Assembly: GCA_024400425.1 (NCBI GenBank)
Contig: JAKSMV010000004.1
Coordinates: forward strand, 1 to 64,000
DNA: 64,000 nt
Reading direction: 5' to 3'
From: Bacteroidales bacterium
Lineage (GTDB): Bacteria; Bacteroidota; Bacteroidia; Bacteroidales; F082
Of the stretch, positions 52,236-62,341 are shown piece after piece. Position 1 is the stretch's first letter; each line of letters opens with the position of its first letter. Below the pieces are notes generated by a model. That model was not told the DNA's origin. It saw nothing but the letters and a program-made list of their open reading frames with translations, and ran no database searches. Made by a program: the position numbers and the translations under genes.

Positions 52236-52415
52236 ATCAATAAAATTTCGTTATACATTACATTCGAATTTTTGGCAAAGCCGAGGCGAGAGCAATGTCA
52301 TTTCTAGCAATGCCAACTCCGCAAAGTCACACCTGTAATGTGTTGACTTCCGGTTGTTTCCATCGGAATTGCTGAGGCAAAATTACCTCAGGCCATTGGG
52401 TGAGACTTTACCAAA

Positions 52416-53306
52416 TCAAACCGAAATTTTATCAATACTAACCTCCGTGTCGCTCTTCATCACCTTCTCGCGGAGCTGGGTTGGAGTGCATCCGAAATTG
52501 TTGCGGCAGAAGCGCGAAAGCTGCTGCACCGAAGCCATGCGCAAGATGAGAGCCATGTCGGCAAAACTAAGCGTAGGATCCTTGATGATATCGACCAGCC
52601 GTTGCTTGTTGATCTTGTTCAGCCACGCTCCTGGCGTCTGCTTGAAGACCGACTTGAACTTCAGGTAGAACCTCGTCATCGAATAGCCGCACAGTTTGGC
52701 CATGTCCTTGACGCTATAGATTTTGTCGATGTTGTCAACTAAAACCGTGCGGAACTGGTGGCCATAACTGCTGTGCACAGGGCCAAAGAAGTCGTAAAGC
52801 TCGCGCATATCCATCGACTCCTTGAGGATGAAGCACAGTTCGAAGAGCTTCATTCTCAGCAGTGTAGGGCTAATGATTCCATACGAGAACGAGGCAATCA
52901 GGTTAGCGAATGCTTTCTCTGTGCTATTCATCGGGATGACCTTGAAATTGTGATCGAGCGCGACATCGTTCTGTTCTTCATATTCACTCAGCAGGTTGTC
53001 GCAAGCAGGGCAAAGATAGTCGAACAGGAAGACGAACACGATAGCCCTAGGCATCATATCCACCTTAATATCCAAGTCGTGCGCCAAGGTGCAGATGGAA
53101 TCTTCGGCCACGGCTCGCCGTTCGCCATTTACCGTGAGATAAGCCTCGCCATGGATGAGCAAGGCCAAGGCATTGTGAGTGAGCGTCTCAGTGAAGGTTG
53201 TCCCCGACTCGCCACCTTCGTAGCGGCGATAAGTCATCTTGCCATCCGTGACAAAGATAAGACTCAGGTCGGAAAATTGATTTAGGTTTTTGGGTTCTTC
53301 GTTCAT
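52416..53306 (-). CDS. AraC-family transcriptional regulator
   Basis: 296 residues. The C-terminal 100 residues are a double helix-turn-helix AraC domain: VKDMAKLCGYSMTRFYLKFKSVFKQTPGAWLNKINKQRLVDII and LSFADMALILRMASVQQLSRFCRNNFGCTPTQLRE. The N-terminal part is a cupin-like sensor (SLIFVTDGKMTYRRYEGG, LALLIHGEAYLTVNGERRAV) with a CPAC pair that could bind metal or sense redox. It is placed upstream of the giant T9SS gene and divergent from the large tandem T9SS genes, so either could be its target. Promoter TATTTTTGC at 53328-53320. Confidence 0.88.
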   Translation of the reverse strand: MNEEPKNLNQFSDLSLIFVTDGKMTYRRYEGGESGTTFTETLTHNALALLIHGEAYLTVNGERRAVAEDSICTLAHDLDIKVDMMPRAIVFVFLFDYLCPACDNLLSEYEEQNDVALDHNFKVIPMNSTEKAFANLIASFSYGIISPTLLRMKLFELCFILKESMDMRELYDFFGPVHSSYGHQFRTVLVDNIDKIYSVKDMAKLCGYSMTRFYLKFKSVFKQTPGAWLNKINKQRLVDIIKDPTLSFADMALILRMASVQQLSRFCRNNFGCTPTQLREKVMKSDTEVSIDKISV

Positions 53307-53581
53307 AGTTCAATGATTTGCAAAAATACAGCGGTTCATCGGGCCAGGTTTATCCTTTTTTCCCGAGTTTTTACCAATTCTTATTTTACGATAAAACATG
53401 TACATGGTTCTTTAGCGTTAGTATCATAATAATCGCGGCAAAAGTATCAATAATTCCGACAGCCACACATTGACGGAAATTTATGCTTATATAGACGCGA
53501 TGAATTAGACATGTCAGATTCTTCACAGCAAAGATTTTCGCTCAAAATCTCACTTTTTCTTTGCTTTGTAAGAAAAAAACG

Positions 53582-53590
53582 TATATTTGC
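53582..53590 (+). promoter_or_regulatory. Promoter -7 element for the large T9SS genes
   Basis: TATATTTGC at 53582-53590, with a TTTG about 19 nt upstream. It lies after the longest in-frame start (53561), so the true start is 53615. The 308-nt gap between this gene and the AraC gene otherwise shows only the divergent araC promoter and no gene. Confidence 0.65.
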
Positions 53591-53614
53591 GCCTTTAATA
53601 CAATTATCATCATC

Positions 53615-56251
53615 ATGAAAAAGCATATTTTCATCGTACTTTTCTTTTTGGCCACTCTCATGGCCAAGGCTCAAACGCCTTACGAACAGTATTCAAACGA
53701 CGGCATCTCGCTCGATTTCAAAAAAATCGAGAACCTCGACTTCAGAGTCTATCTCATGTACAACTTGCAACAAGACAGACTGTTTTCCTATATGCAAGAC
53801 GAGGAAGATGGCGTGTACCTTATCTCGTCGAATAACGAAGGCATCGATTTGGCCGAAGCCTTCGACACCTACTACAACGGCAAACTGACCGATTTCGGTT
53901 TCTTCAGCAAGACTGACATTGACGAACGCATCAATGAATGGAAAAGCGGCATTGCCAGTGTCGATATGACTTCCATCTTGATGGACTGGTTCATTCGCCA
54001 AAGCCGCGTCGATAACGAGCATTGCGCCAATTCGCTGCCCTTCTGCACTTCAGACGTAATCACGTTTCAGGCTGCGAACACGAGCACCACAGCCAACGAA
54101 CCTGGCATGGACGATGGCTGCATCGGCAATTCGTACAATCCCTCGTTCTACCACATGAGAATACGCGTGGGCGGTCAGTTCATCATACACATGGAAGGCC
54201 ACGACCCTGTTACCAATTATGGCAGAGATATAGACTTCTGCATGTGGGGACCATATACAGAAGAAGAAGTCATGTCGCACGATGCATGCAGCCACCTGTC
54301 AACTGGCAAAATCATCGACTGCTGCTACTCGGCCGACGAAACAGAAGATTGCTATTTAGGCTATCCGGGAGGAGAACACCACCACACCACCGGTCATGAC
54401 CAAATCAACTACCATTTGCCAGAAGTTGCAGAATATTACATTCTGATGATTACCAACTACTCACGTGAGTCATGCGTCATCAGTTTTTCCAAGACTGATG
54501 GCAGCGGTCCAGGCGAGACCGACTGCGGCATTCTGCCTGGCGTCGTCACCAACGACGGCCCTTATTGCGAAGGCGAGACCATCCAGCTTGACGTCAACGA
54601 ACAACCTAATGGCACCTACTCTTGGACTGGCCCTAACGGTTGGACATCGACACTGCCCCATCCAACCCGCGAAAACGCCACTGTAGCCATGGCAGGCACC
54701 TACACATGCACCACCACCGTTGGTGCCGAAAGCACCACTGCCGAAACCGAAGTCATCGTTGACCCCATGCCCGACCCTACGGCAAGTGCCCAACCTAGTA
54801 GCATCAACTATGGCGCAGCCACACAACTCAGCGTTGACCCCGGAGCGGAAGGCGAATTCACCTTCCATTGGGAGCCAGAAGACTTGGTCGTCAATCCTAA
54901 CGTCCAGAATCCTATGACCGTGGCACTCACCAGCTCGCAACTCTTCGCCGTCACCGTCATCAGTGCCAACAACAATTGCACAGGCACAGCCGAAATCAGC
55001 GTCGCTGTAGGCTCAGGCCTCTCAGTCACTGCAGGTGCCGACGACAGAGAACTCTGCGAAGGCGAATCCACCACATTGCACGCCTATCCAGCAAGCGGCA
55101 CAGGCGACTACACCTACACTTGGGAACCTGCCGAATATCTCAACAACGCCACCTTGCAAAACCCAACAGCCACACCAGCCGTCGGCACTACAACTTTCAT
55201 CTGCCATGTGGACGATGGCATGGTGACACGCGAGGCCAGTGTGACCATCCTCGTGAACCCTAACCAAGTGGAAGAGCGTTACAGAGAAATTTGCGAAAAC
55301 GACAGTTACCACTTCTACGACCCCAATTACTTCGACCTTGGCAATCTCAACGCCACAGGCATTTACGAAGCACATAGGCCCACCGTGCTTGGATGCGACA
55401 GCCTCATCCGTCTCCATCTCACTGTCAACCCGACTCGCGACACCCTTGTCAGAATCGAGCCACAATGCAACTCCTATTTCTGGGATCCCAAAGGCAAGGA
55501 ATACACCTCTTACACATATTACGGCCAAGAAATCACCAACGAGACCATCACCTTATCAGGCGAATACAAAAGAGTCTATGTTTCAAAAGACGGATGCGAC
55601 AGTATTGTGAGAATGAACCCTCACTTCGAATACACACCTAATCCCGCTGAAATCATTCCTGAAGACACCATCACCTCACACTGGTTAGTGCCCGCCACCG
55701 AATTCCAAGTGAACACCTACACTTTCCACGTTTACGAGCACAATGCGAATTGCCACTGGGACAACGTCGAATGGACCTGCACCGACCATCTTGGCAATGA
55801 CGTTTGGACTCTTGAGACCTATATCGATAGCACATCATCGAATCGCAAGAAATATTACTGCGACCTCTTTGTCCTCGACCACATAGAAGACACCGTCATG
55901 CTTACGGTCACAGCCTACAATGGATGCGAACCTGCCGGTGTAAGCCAAGACTTCTGGATTGTTTGTTCATTCTATGGCAACGACGAGCATAACGCTGCAC
56001 CTACCGACTTCAATGTCGTTCCTAACCCGAACAATGGCAATATGACTCTCACGCTCGAAAACCTCACCGGGAAGGTCAACATCAGAGTTTACGACATGAG
56101 CGGCAACGAAATCGACAACTTCGATACGCAAAACGAATTTGGGCACAATTCTTTGACCTACAGCATGAAGCAAAATTCTGCTGGCATCTATTACTTCGTG
56201 GCCACCGCCAAGGAAGGTACCGTCACCAAGAAAGTCGTGGTGATGCAATAA
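53615..56251 (+). CDS. Large T9SS-secreted protein A
   Basis: 878 residues from the ATG at 53615. Signal peptide to AKAQ. Residues about 20-300 form an N-terminal region shared with protein B (EEDGVYLI, RDIDFCMWGPYTEEE, YYILMITNYSRESC). It is followed by Ig-like modules with YCEGETIQL and GTYSWTGPNGWTS, and by a GCDS-type repeat region (TVLGCDSLIRLHL). Residues about 680-795 are a module with WLVPATEFQVNTYTFHVY and NCHWDNVEWTC that recurs in proteins B and C, ending in VCSFYG. The T9SS sorting domain begins VVPNPNNGNMTL. It is a predicted surface protein, perhaps an adhesin; no enzyme motif was seen. Likely co-transcribed with protein B (46-nt gap). Confidence 0.78.
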   Translation: MKKHIFIVLFFLATLMAKAQTPYEQYSNDGISLDFKKIENLDFRVYLMYNLQQDRLFSYMQDEEDGVYLISSNNEGIDLAEAFDTYYNGKLTDFGFFSKTDIDERINEWKSGIASVDMTSILMDWFIRQSRVDNEHCANSLPFCTSDVITFQAANTSTTANEPGMDDGCIGNSYNPSFYHMRIRVGGQFIIHMEGHDPVTNYGRDIDFCMWGPYTEEEVMSHDACSHLSTGKIIDCCYSADETEDCYLGYPGGEHHHTTGHDQINYHLPEVAEYYILMITNYSRESCVISFSKTDGSGPGETDCGILPGVVTNDGPYCEGETIQLDVNEQPNGTYSWTGPNGWTSTLPHPTRENATVAMAGTYTCTTTVGAESTTAETEVIVDPMPDPTASAQPSSINYGAATQLSVDPGAEGEFTFHWEPEDLVVNPNVQNPMTVALTSSQLFAVTVISANNNCTGTAEISVAVGSGLSVTAGADDRELCEGESTTLHAYPASGTGDYTYTWEPAEYLNNATLQNPTATPAVGTTTFICHVDDGMVTREASVTILVNPNQVEERYREICENDSYHFYDPNYFDLGNLNATGIYEAHRPTVLGCDSLIRLHLTVNPTRDTLVRIEPQCNSYFWDPKGKEYTSYTYYGQEITNETITLSGEYKRVYVSKDGCDSIVRMNPHFEYTPNPAEIIPEDTITSHWLVPATEFQVNTYTFHVYEHNANCHWDNVEWTCTDHLGNDVWTLETYIDSTSSNRKKYYCDLFVLDHIEDTVMLTVTAYNGCEPAGVSQDFWIVCSFYGNDEHNAAPTDFNVVPNPNNGNMTLTLENLTGKVNIRVYDMSGNEIDNFDTQNEFGHNSLTYSMKQNSAGIYYFVATAKEGTVTKKVVVMQ

Positions 56252-56297
56252 GCAAAAACACAAGAAACACTACTAATCAAGATAAATCATCAACACT

Positions 56298-59200
56298 ATG
56301 AAAAAGCAGTTCATTTTCGTCCTACTCCTCATGGTCTCGGTCATGAACATCAAGGCACAGGCTCCAAGACAGGCCTACAACCAACCGACCATCGAATTCA
56401 ACATCAACGACATTGCCTTATTCGACGAACGCATCTTTTTCATCTATAACCTCGTCAACGACGGTCGTTTCGACGTCAAGGCGAGCGAAGAAGACGGTGT
56501 ATTTCTCATCAATGCCAGCGATGCCTTCGAAAGCATGAACCTTGCCGAAAGCTTTGCTGAATTCCGTCAGCACAGCGCAAGCGCATTCACCATGATGGAC
56601 AAAGAACAAGCCGCAGAAACCATTTGCGAATACAAGTCGCAACTTTCCGACGACCTCATCCTTTCGCTCATGATGGACATTTATACCCGTTCGCGCCAGA
56701 ACAACACTTGTGCAACCGCCGAACCATTCTGCACCGACAATGGCTTGTATCAATTCCCTGCTGGTGTGAATGCAGGCTCAGGCGAAAGCGGTCCTGCATA
56801 CGACTGCCTTTACACACAGCCAAATCCAGCTTGGTACTATATGCAAATCGCTGACCCTGGGAACATTGACATCTACATGTACAGCACTCCATCACACGAC
56901 ATCGACTTCTGCTGTTGGGGACCTTTCACCGACCCAAATAGTCCATGCACCAGCGGACTGACGCAGAACAAGGTGGTGAGTTGCAGTTATTCGGCAGCAG
57001 CGACCGAACATTGCATGATTCCTGCCACGGCACAAACAGGCGACTATTTCATTCTAATCATCACCAACTACTCGAACTCAGCTTGCAACATCAGTTTCAG
57101 CAAGGTAGCTGGCACTGGTACGACCAACTGCGGCATTCTTCCTCCATTGGTTGCCAATGATGGTCCATACTGCACTGGCGATGTCATCCATTTGACCGCC
57201 AACGGCCAAGCTGGTTCTTCATATAGTTGGACTGGTCCTGGCGGATGGACTTCAAACTTGCAGAACCCAACCCGCACGAACGCTACCGTAGCCATGTCGG
57301 GCACTTACACCTGCACCATTTCATTGAACGGGCAAACCAATAGCGCTACCACAGAAGTAGTGGTCAGCCAAAGGCCTACAGCCAACTTCACTTTCACATC
57401 AGTGTGTAAAGGCACACCAACCCAGTTCACTGCCACTACCAGCGGCAACCCAAGCAACACAAGCTATACTTGGAACTTTGGCGACGGCCAAACTGGCAAC
57501 GGCGCCACAGTGACGCACACCTACGCCAATGCCAACAACTACACAGTGACACTCACTGCACAAAATCCTGGCACACCCTGCAACAGCACAAAAACGATGA
57601 GTGTACCTGTTTATGCCTCGCCTTCACCAACGGCATCCGCTTCACCTATGGTTGTCCAATATGGAGGAAGCTCAAATCTTAGTGCCCAAGCTGGCGTTAC
57701 AGGTTCATTCACCTTCCATTGGGAACCAGCCAACAAAGTAGCTAATCCCAATGCGCAAAACACGACAACTGTAGGACTTACCGAAACCACCACTTTCACC
57801 GTCACCGTTACCAATCCACAAGGTGGCTGCAGCGCACAAGCCGAAGTCACCGTTTCGATGGAAGGTTCCAACCTGGCCGCAACCCTCGAAGCTATCCCAG
57901 CCGAATTGTGCGAAGGCGAAACGACCACTCTGCACGCCAACGTAAGCGCTGGCACTGGTCAATACAGTTTCTCATGGGATCATGCCAACACGTTGAACAA
58001 TGCCAACATACAAGACCCAATAGCCACTCCACCCGTTGGTTCCACAACTTATACCTGTCATATTAGCGATGGCATAACGGCACTTGACCGCACCGTAACC
58101 GTCACCGTCCACCCCAATGAGTTGGAAGTGGAAGAACGCACCATCTGCCCGAGCGATTCCATAGAATTTCACGGACAATACTACCACACTCCAGACACCT
58201 ATGAATATATAGGCGAAACCGAATTTGGCTGCGAGAAAGTCTATAGACTGGTTCTCGACAATTACGAGACCTACGAAACCCCCAGAACCGCCCATTTCTG
58301 CCAAGGCGAGAGCTACGACTTCTATGGCACTCCGATTTACTCCCCTGGCATATACTACCACACCCTCCATTCAGTCCATGAATGCGACAGCGTCATCAAG
58401 CTCAACCTCATCATGGATGCAAGTTACGATTACGACCTTCCTGATGGAGAATTTTGCGAAGGCAGTTTCTATAACTTCGGAGGCGAACACATCACCGCAC
58501 CAGGTTATTACACCCATGAACTGCAAACCACTTTGGGTTGCGACAGTATCGTTCACGTCAATGTTGAACGCACAAACTACAACACTGAAACGACCGCCGA
58601 AAAACGATGCGCCAGCCAAGGTGCTTTCTACTGGCCAACAACAGACGAATATTTCAGTGAACCTGGCGAGTATCATCGCCGCGACACTGTTCCCGGCAAC
58701 CCATGCGATGTCATCAAGGTGCTTGACTTGGTTATCAACCCCAACTACAACCGCACCCTTGACTCGGTTTCAGCCTGCGACGAATACGACTGGATTGACA
58801 ACGAAATCGGTGCAAATTACCATTTCGAAGAGGGAGACCACCTGCTCAAAACCCATCATTATAACATAAACTATGATGGTTGCAACTGCGACAACACAGT
58901 GACATTACCAATAGATGTGTGGTCCACTGAGTATAGCTCCATTACTTTCGAGGAAGACGAATCAACGTGCGACGCAAAATTATGGCCTTCGGATGGCAAG
59001 CCATACAGCGACTGCACCTTTAACGATTCACCATTCCAACCCGAGGATGACTCTCTCCGCTATTCAGGTAAGTACACCAGAAAATACACCTCACGACATG
59101 GATGTGACAGCATTGTGACGGCAAATGTCACCATGGAATACACTCCAACTCCTTACGATATCCGTCCACAAGACTGGAACGCTCCTGCCCCACACTGGGT

Positions 59201-59738
59201 CATTCCCGCTACTGAATTCCAAGTCAACACCTACCAGTTCACCGTCTATGACACCAATCCCAACTGCAATTGGGACACCGTTTATTGGACTTGCGACGAG
59301 GCACCAGAGTGGGTTCTGGACTGGAGCAAAAACGGACACAACGGCAGCAACTGCGACCTTTATGTGCTTAACTATGTGCCTGACACCATCCACCTGACCG
59401 CACATATCAAGAACCGCTGCGAACTTATCGAAAAAGACTACTGGCTCGTGTGCTCATTCTATGGTGTAGAAGACTACGTCGCCACAGATGCCGACTTCAC
59501 CGTGGTGCCTAATCCAAACAATGGCCAAATGACACTCAACTTCGAATCGCTCACCGGAAAAATCAATGTGAAGGTTTACAACATGAACGGCAACCTCATT
59601 GACAGCTTCCAAACCAGCAACGAATTTGGACCAAGCTCAATGACCTACGACATGAAGCACAATGCCCCAGGCATCTACTTCTTCATCGCCAACAGCAAGG
59701 AAGGCACGGTGGCCAAGAAAGTGGTCGTCACCAGATAA
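56298..59738 (+). CDS. Large T9SS-secreted protein B
   Basis: 1146 residues. Signal peptide to IKAQ. The N-terminal 300 residues match protein A (EEDGVFLIN, HDIDFCCWGPFTDP, YFILIITNYSNSACNISFSK). Then Ig-like units, one PKD-type module (YTWNFGDGQTGNGATVTHTY) and a long stretch of GCDS-like repeats (ECDSVIKLNLIM, GCDSIVHVNV, GCDSIVTANVTM). The shared module, WVIPATEFQVNTYQFTVYD with NCNWDTVYWTC, spans about 954-1070 and ends VCSFYG; the sorting domain begins VVPNPNNGQMTL. Very rich in cysteine for a secreted protein, with many spaced singly. Function unknown; a surface adhesin or structural protein is the simplest idea. Confidence 0.78.
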   Translation: MKKQFIFVLLLMVSVMNIKAQAPRQAYNQPTIEFNINDIALFDERIFFIYNLVNDGRFDVKASEEDGVFLINASDAFESMNLAESFAEFRQHSASAFTMMDKEQAAETICEYKSQLSDDLILSLMMDIYTRSRQNNTCATAEPFCTDNGLYQFPAGVNAGSGESGPAYDCLYTQPNPAWYYMQIADPGNIDIYMYSTPSHDIDFCCWGPFTDPNSPCTSGLTQNKVVSCSYSAAATEHCMIPATAQTGDYFILIITNYSNSACNISFSKVAGTGTTNCGILPPLVANDGPYCTGDVIHLTANGQAGSSYSWTGPGGWTSNLQNPTRTNATVAMSGTYTCTISLNGQTNSATTEVVVSQRPTANFTFTSVCKGTPTQFTATTSGNPSNTSYTWNFGDGQTGNGATVTHTYANANNYTVTLTAQNPGTPCNSTKTMSVPVYASPSPTASASPMVVQYGGSSNLSAQAGVTGSFTFHWEPANKVANPNAQNTTTVGLTETTTFTVTVTNPQGGCSAQAEVTVSMEGSNLAATLEAIPAELCEGETTTLHANVSAGTGQYSFSWDHANTLNNANIQDPIATPPVGSTTYTCHISDGITALDRTVTVTVHPNELEVEERTICPSDSIEFHGQYYHTPDTYEYIGETEFGCEKVYRLVLDNYETYETPRTAHFCQGESYDFYGTPIYSPGIYYHTLHSVHECDSVIKLNLIMDASYDYDLPDGEFCEGSFYNFGGEHITAPGYYTHELQTTLGCDSIVHVNVERTNYNTETTAEKRCASQGAFYWPTTDEYFSEPGEYHRRDTVPGNPCDVIKVLDLVINPNYNRTLDSVSACDEYDWIDNEIGANYHFEEGDHLLKTHHYNINYDGCNCDNTVTLPIDVWSTEYSSITFEEDESTCDAKLWPSDGKPYSDCTFNDSPFQPEDDSLRYSGKYTRKYTSRHGCDSIVTANVTMEYTPTPYDIRPQDWNAPAPHWVIPATEFQVNTYQFTVYDTNPNCNWDTVYWTCDEAPEWVLDWSKNGHNGSNCDLYVLNYVPDTIHLTAHIKNRCELIEKDYWLVCSFYGVEDYVATDADFTVVPNPNNGQMTLNFESLTGKINVKVYNMNGNLIDSFQTSNEFGPSSMTYDMKHNAPGIYFFIANSKEGTVAKKVVVTR

Positions 59739-59758
59739 ACTTTCAAGACAATGAACCC

Positions 59759-59795
59759 AAAAAGCCGAAACCGCAACAAGTTTCGGCTTTTTTTC
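59759..59795 (+). terminator. Terminator after protein B
   Basis: AAAAGCCGAAAC - 7 nt - GTTTCGGCTTTT stem followed by a T run; closes the protein A-B operon. Confidence 0.88.
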
Positions 59796-59816
59796 TTATT
59801 TTAGCGGCCTAATCAA

Positions 59817-59825
59817 TAGCTTTGC
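59817..59825 (+). promoter_or_regulatory. Promoter -7 element of protein C, 4 nt from the ATG
   Basis: TAGCTTTGC, then AAAC, then the ATG at 59830. If used, the transcript would begin at or very near the start codon. Confidence 0.5.
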
Positions 59826-59829
59826 AAAC

Positions 59830-62220
59830 ATGACGAAAAAAACAGTCATCACCTTATTACTTATTACGCTTGCCGTCAGCTCAATCAAAGCCCAAGACAT
59901 TTCGACACAAGGCAAGGAGTTTTGGCTTTCCTATATGCACAACGGATTCAAGGACCATGACCAATCCATTGGCCATTGGGTGAAAACGCAAGTCCTCATC
60001 AGCGCCAAGCGCGACTGCACAGGCACCATCAGCAATCCAAACGGGACATGGCAGCAAACCTTTTCGGTGCAAGCCGACAGCATCACCTCCATCAACATTC
60101 CCGACCTGCAATGCTATCACGATGGAGGCAACTATGAGCAAATAGACAACAAAGGCATCAAGATTGTGGCAACCGACACCATATCAGTGTTTTCCACGAA
60201 CATCGCCCATGTCTCTTTCGATGCCTCATTTGTGCTCCCCACCGAGAGCTTAGGCGACGACTACATCATACAGACATATGACCAAAGTGTGCGCGAGGCA
60301 TTAATGAACGACTATGTCACCCACAACCAGACTAGTGCCTTCCTCATCGTTGCCACCGAAGACAACACCGAAATCGACATCACGCCAACGGTGAACACCT
60401 TGCGAGGCAAACCTGCCGGAGAGACCTTCACCATCACCCTCAATGCTGGACAGACCTATCAAGTGCGTTCGCACCTCGGTCCTAGCAGTCGCGACCTCAG
60501 CGGTTCGAGAGTCACAGCCCACGACTGCAAGAAGATAGCCATCTTCAACGGCAACACGGTCACCTCTGTTCCCACGAATATGAGCAACGGCTTCGACCAT
60601 GTGTACGAACAAGCCATGCCCTTGCGCTCTTGGGGAAAAAACTTCGTCGTCACCTCCAGCACCGACCGTCCTTGCGATTATGTGAAAATCACCTCGGCCT
60701 ACGACGACAATGTAGTCACCAAAAACGGCGTGTCGCTCACCACCCTACAAGCCGGAGAGTCATACAGCTTCAAACTCACCAATAGTAACGAATCATGTTT
60801 CATCTCAGCCTCGCAAATCAGCGCTGTATATCTCTACCACCGAAGTTTCGAGGAATCGGACGAGAGTTATGGCGACCCTTCCATGGTGTGGATTGCACCT
60901 ATTGAGCAACGCATCGACGAAGCCACCTTCAGCACCTTCGACCACGACCTTATCGAAATCGAGAAACACTACATCAACATCATCGTCAAGACCGAAGACA
61001 TCGACTCGGTGTATTTCGACGAGCAATTGCTTCCTGGCTCAATATTCCAGACCGTCAACGGCAACGATGAATACAGTTTTGCCAGCCAGCAAATCAGCCA
61101 CAGCGTGCATCACCTGCGTTGCGACCATGGTTTCAACGCCCACGTCTATGGTTTCGGCTATGCGAAAGGCTATGCCTACATGGTTGGTTCAAATGCCATC
61201 AACCTCAGCACCGAGATACTCATCGACGATGAGGAAATGAAACCCTACGAGACCTACCAGACCTGCACGTCAAATGCAATCGAGTTTCTTGCCAAAGTCA
61301 ACTATCAGGACTACGACCTGCTCTGGGACTTCGGCGACGGACAAACCAGTTCGCAAAACCCGGTCAGCCACACCTATAATAATTCGCAAGTCTATACCGC
61401 ACACCTTTTCATTTCAACCGACCAAGCAGGTTGCTCATCGGGTGAATCCGATACTACGCAGTTCTATGTCAACGTAGGCAAAGAATACAACTTCAAGCTC
61501 GACACCATCGCCTGCGAGCCATTCTACATTGGAAGCATACTCTACGACAGCACAGGCATCTATGAGGTCCAAACCACCACTGCCCAAGGCTGCGACAGCA
61601 TTTTCAGGCTCAACTTGGAAATGAGCCCCTCCGCAAAACTGTCCGACATTATCCCCGACGACACCATTTCGTCGCATTTTGTGATTCCTGCTACCGAATT
61701 TCAAGTGAACAGCTACAAGTTCAGCCTTTTCAACAAGGACCAAGATTGCCAATGGGAAAGCGTGCATTGGAGCCTTTCCGACAACTGCAATTGGGTGTGC
61801 TCACCTTCATCCGATGAGAAAAGTTGCGAAGTCTATGTGCTTGAAAATACGACTGACACCGTTTGGCTCTGCTGCACTGTAACACACTCCTGCTGCGACG
61901 ACACACTTGGGAACACCCGAAAATATTGGCTTTTAAGTTCCTTCTACGGCATTGATGATCAAGATATAGCAAAGACAAATTTCACTGTTGCACCTAATCC
62001 CAACAACGGAGCAATGACGCTGCAACTTGACGGATTTGAGGGTGAAAACCAAATTATGGTATATGACATGGCAGGGATGCGCGTCGATAAGTTCAGCATC
62101 ACAGCAACCAGTTGTTGCCGCTACGACTATCAATTGCCCCGAGATTCCAGCGGACTCTATCTATTTGTCATCAACAACAAGGGCAAAACCGCCACGCAAA
62201 AAGTCCGCATAACACAATAA
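59830..62220 (+). CDS. Large T9SS-secreted protein C with an IgGFc-binding-like N-terminal domain
   Basis: 796 residues. Signal peptide to IKAQ. The N-terminal 350 residues follow the pattern of the IgGFc-binding N-terminal domain: STQGKEFWLSYMHNGF, VSFDASFVLPTESLGDDYIIQTY, SAFLIVATEDNTEIDITPT, GQTYQVRS, DLSGSRVTAHDCKKIAIFNGN, FDHVYEQAMPLRSWGKNFVV. The family name comes from a mammalian mucin-like protein; bacterial members are thought to be adhesins. A PKD module (LLWDFGDGQTSSQNPVSHTY) and one GCDS unit follow. Residues 607-715 are the module shared with A and B (FVIPATEFQVNSYKF) and the T9SS sorting domain begins APNPNNGAMTL. Confidence 0.82.
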   Translation: MTKKTVITLLLITLAVSSIKAQDISTQGKEFWLSYMHNGFKDHDQSIGHWVKTQVLISAKRDCTGTISNPNGTWQQTFSVQADSITSINIPDLQCYHDGGNYEQIDNKGIKIVATDTISVFSTNIAHVSFDASFVLPTESLGDDYIIQTYDQSVREALMNDYVTHNQTSAFLIVATEDNTEIDITPTVNTLRGKPAGETFTITLNAGQTYQVRSHLGPSSRDLSGSRVTAHDCKKIAIFNGNTVTSVPTNMSNGFDHVYEQAMPLRSWGKNFVVTSSTDRPCDYVKITSAYDDNVVTKNGVSLTTLQAGESYSFKLTNSNESCFISASQISAVYLYHRSFEESDESYGDPSMVWIAPIEQRIDEATFSTFDHDLIEIEKHYINIIVKTEDIDSVYFDEQLLPGSIFQTVNGNDEYSFASQQISHSVHHLRCDHGFNAHVYGFGYAKGYAYMVGSNAINLSTEILIDDEEMKPYETYQTCTSNAIEFLAKVNYQDYDLLWDFGDGQTSSQNPVSHTYNNSQVYTAHLFISTDQAGCSSGESDTTQFYVNVGKEYNFKLDTIACEPFYIGSILYDSTGIYEVQTTTAQGCDSIFRLNLEMSPSAKLSDIIPDDTISSHFVIPATEFQVNSYKFSLFNKDQDCQWESVHWSLSDNCNWVCSPSSDEKSCEVYVLENTTDTVWLCCTVTHSCCDDTLGNTRKYWLLSSFYGIDDQDIAKTNFTVAPNPNNGAMTLQLDGFEGENQIMVYDMAGMRVDKFSITATSCCRYDYQLPRDSSGLYLFVINNKGKTATQKVRITQ

Positions 62221-62341
62221 TCACATCGTAAATTTGTTTTAACTAGAAAAAATAACAAGAAATTGACGAAGCAATCAAAAAAGTCAATAAATTTGCCCAC
62301 TCAATCGTTTAACACGAAAAAAGGCCTAAAATAGCACGACA

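Noticed and set aside
53487..53515. AGACGCGATGAATTAGACATGTC as another copy of the palindromic element
   Set aside because: Only one arm matches; the other half is not complementary. A similar half-site near 13163 was also left out.
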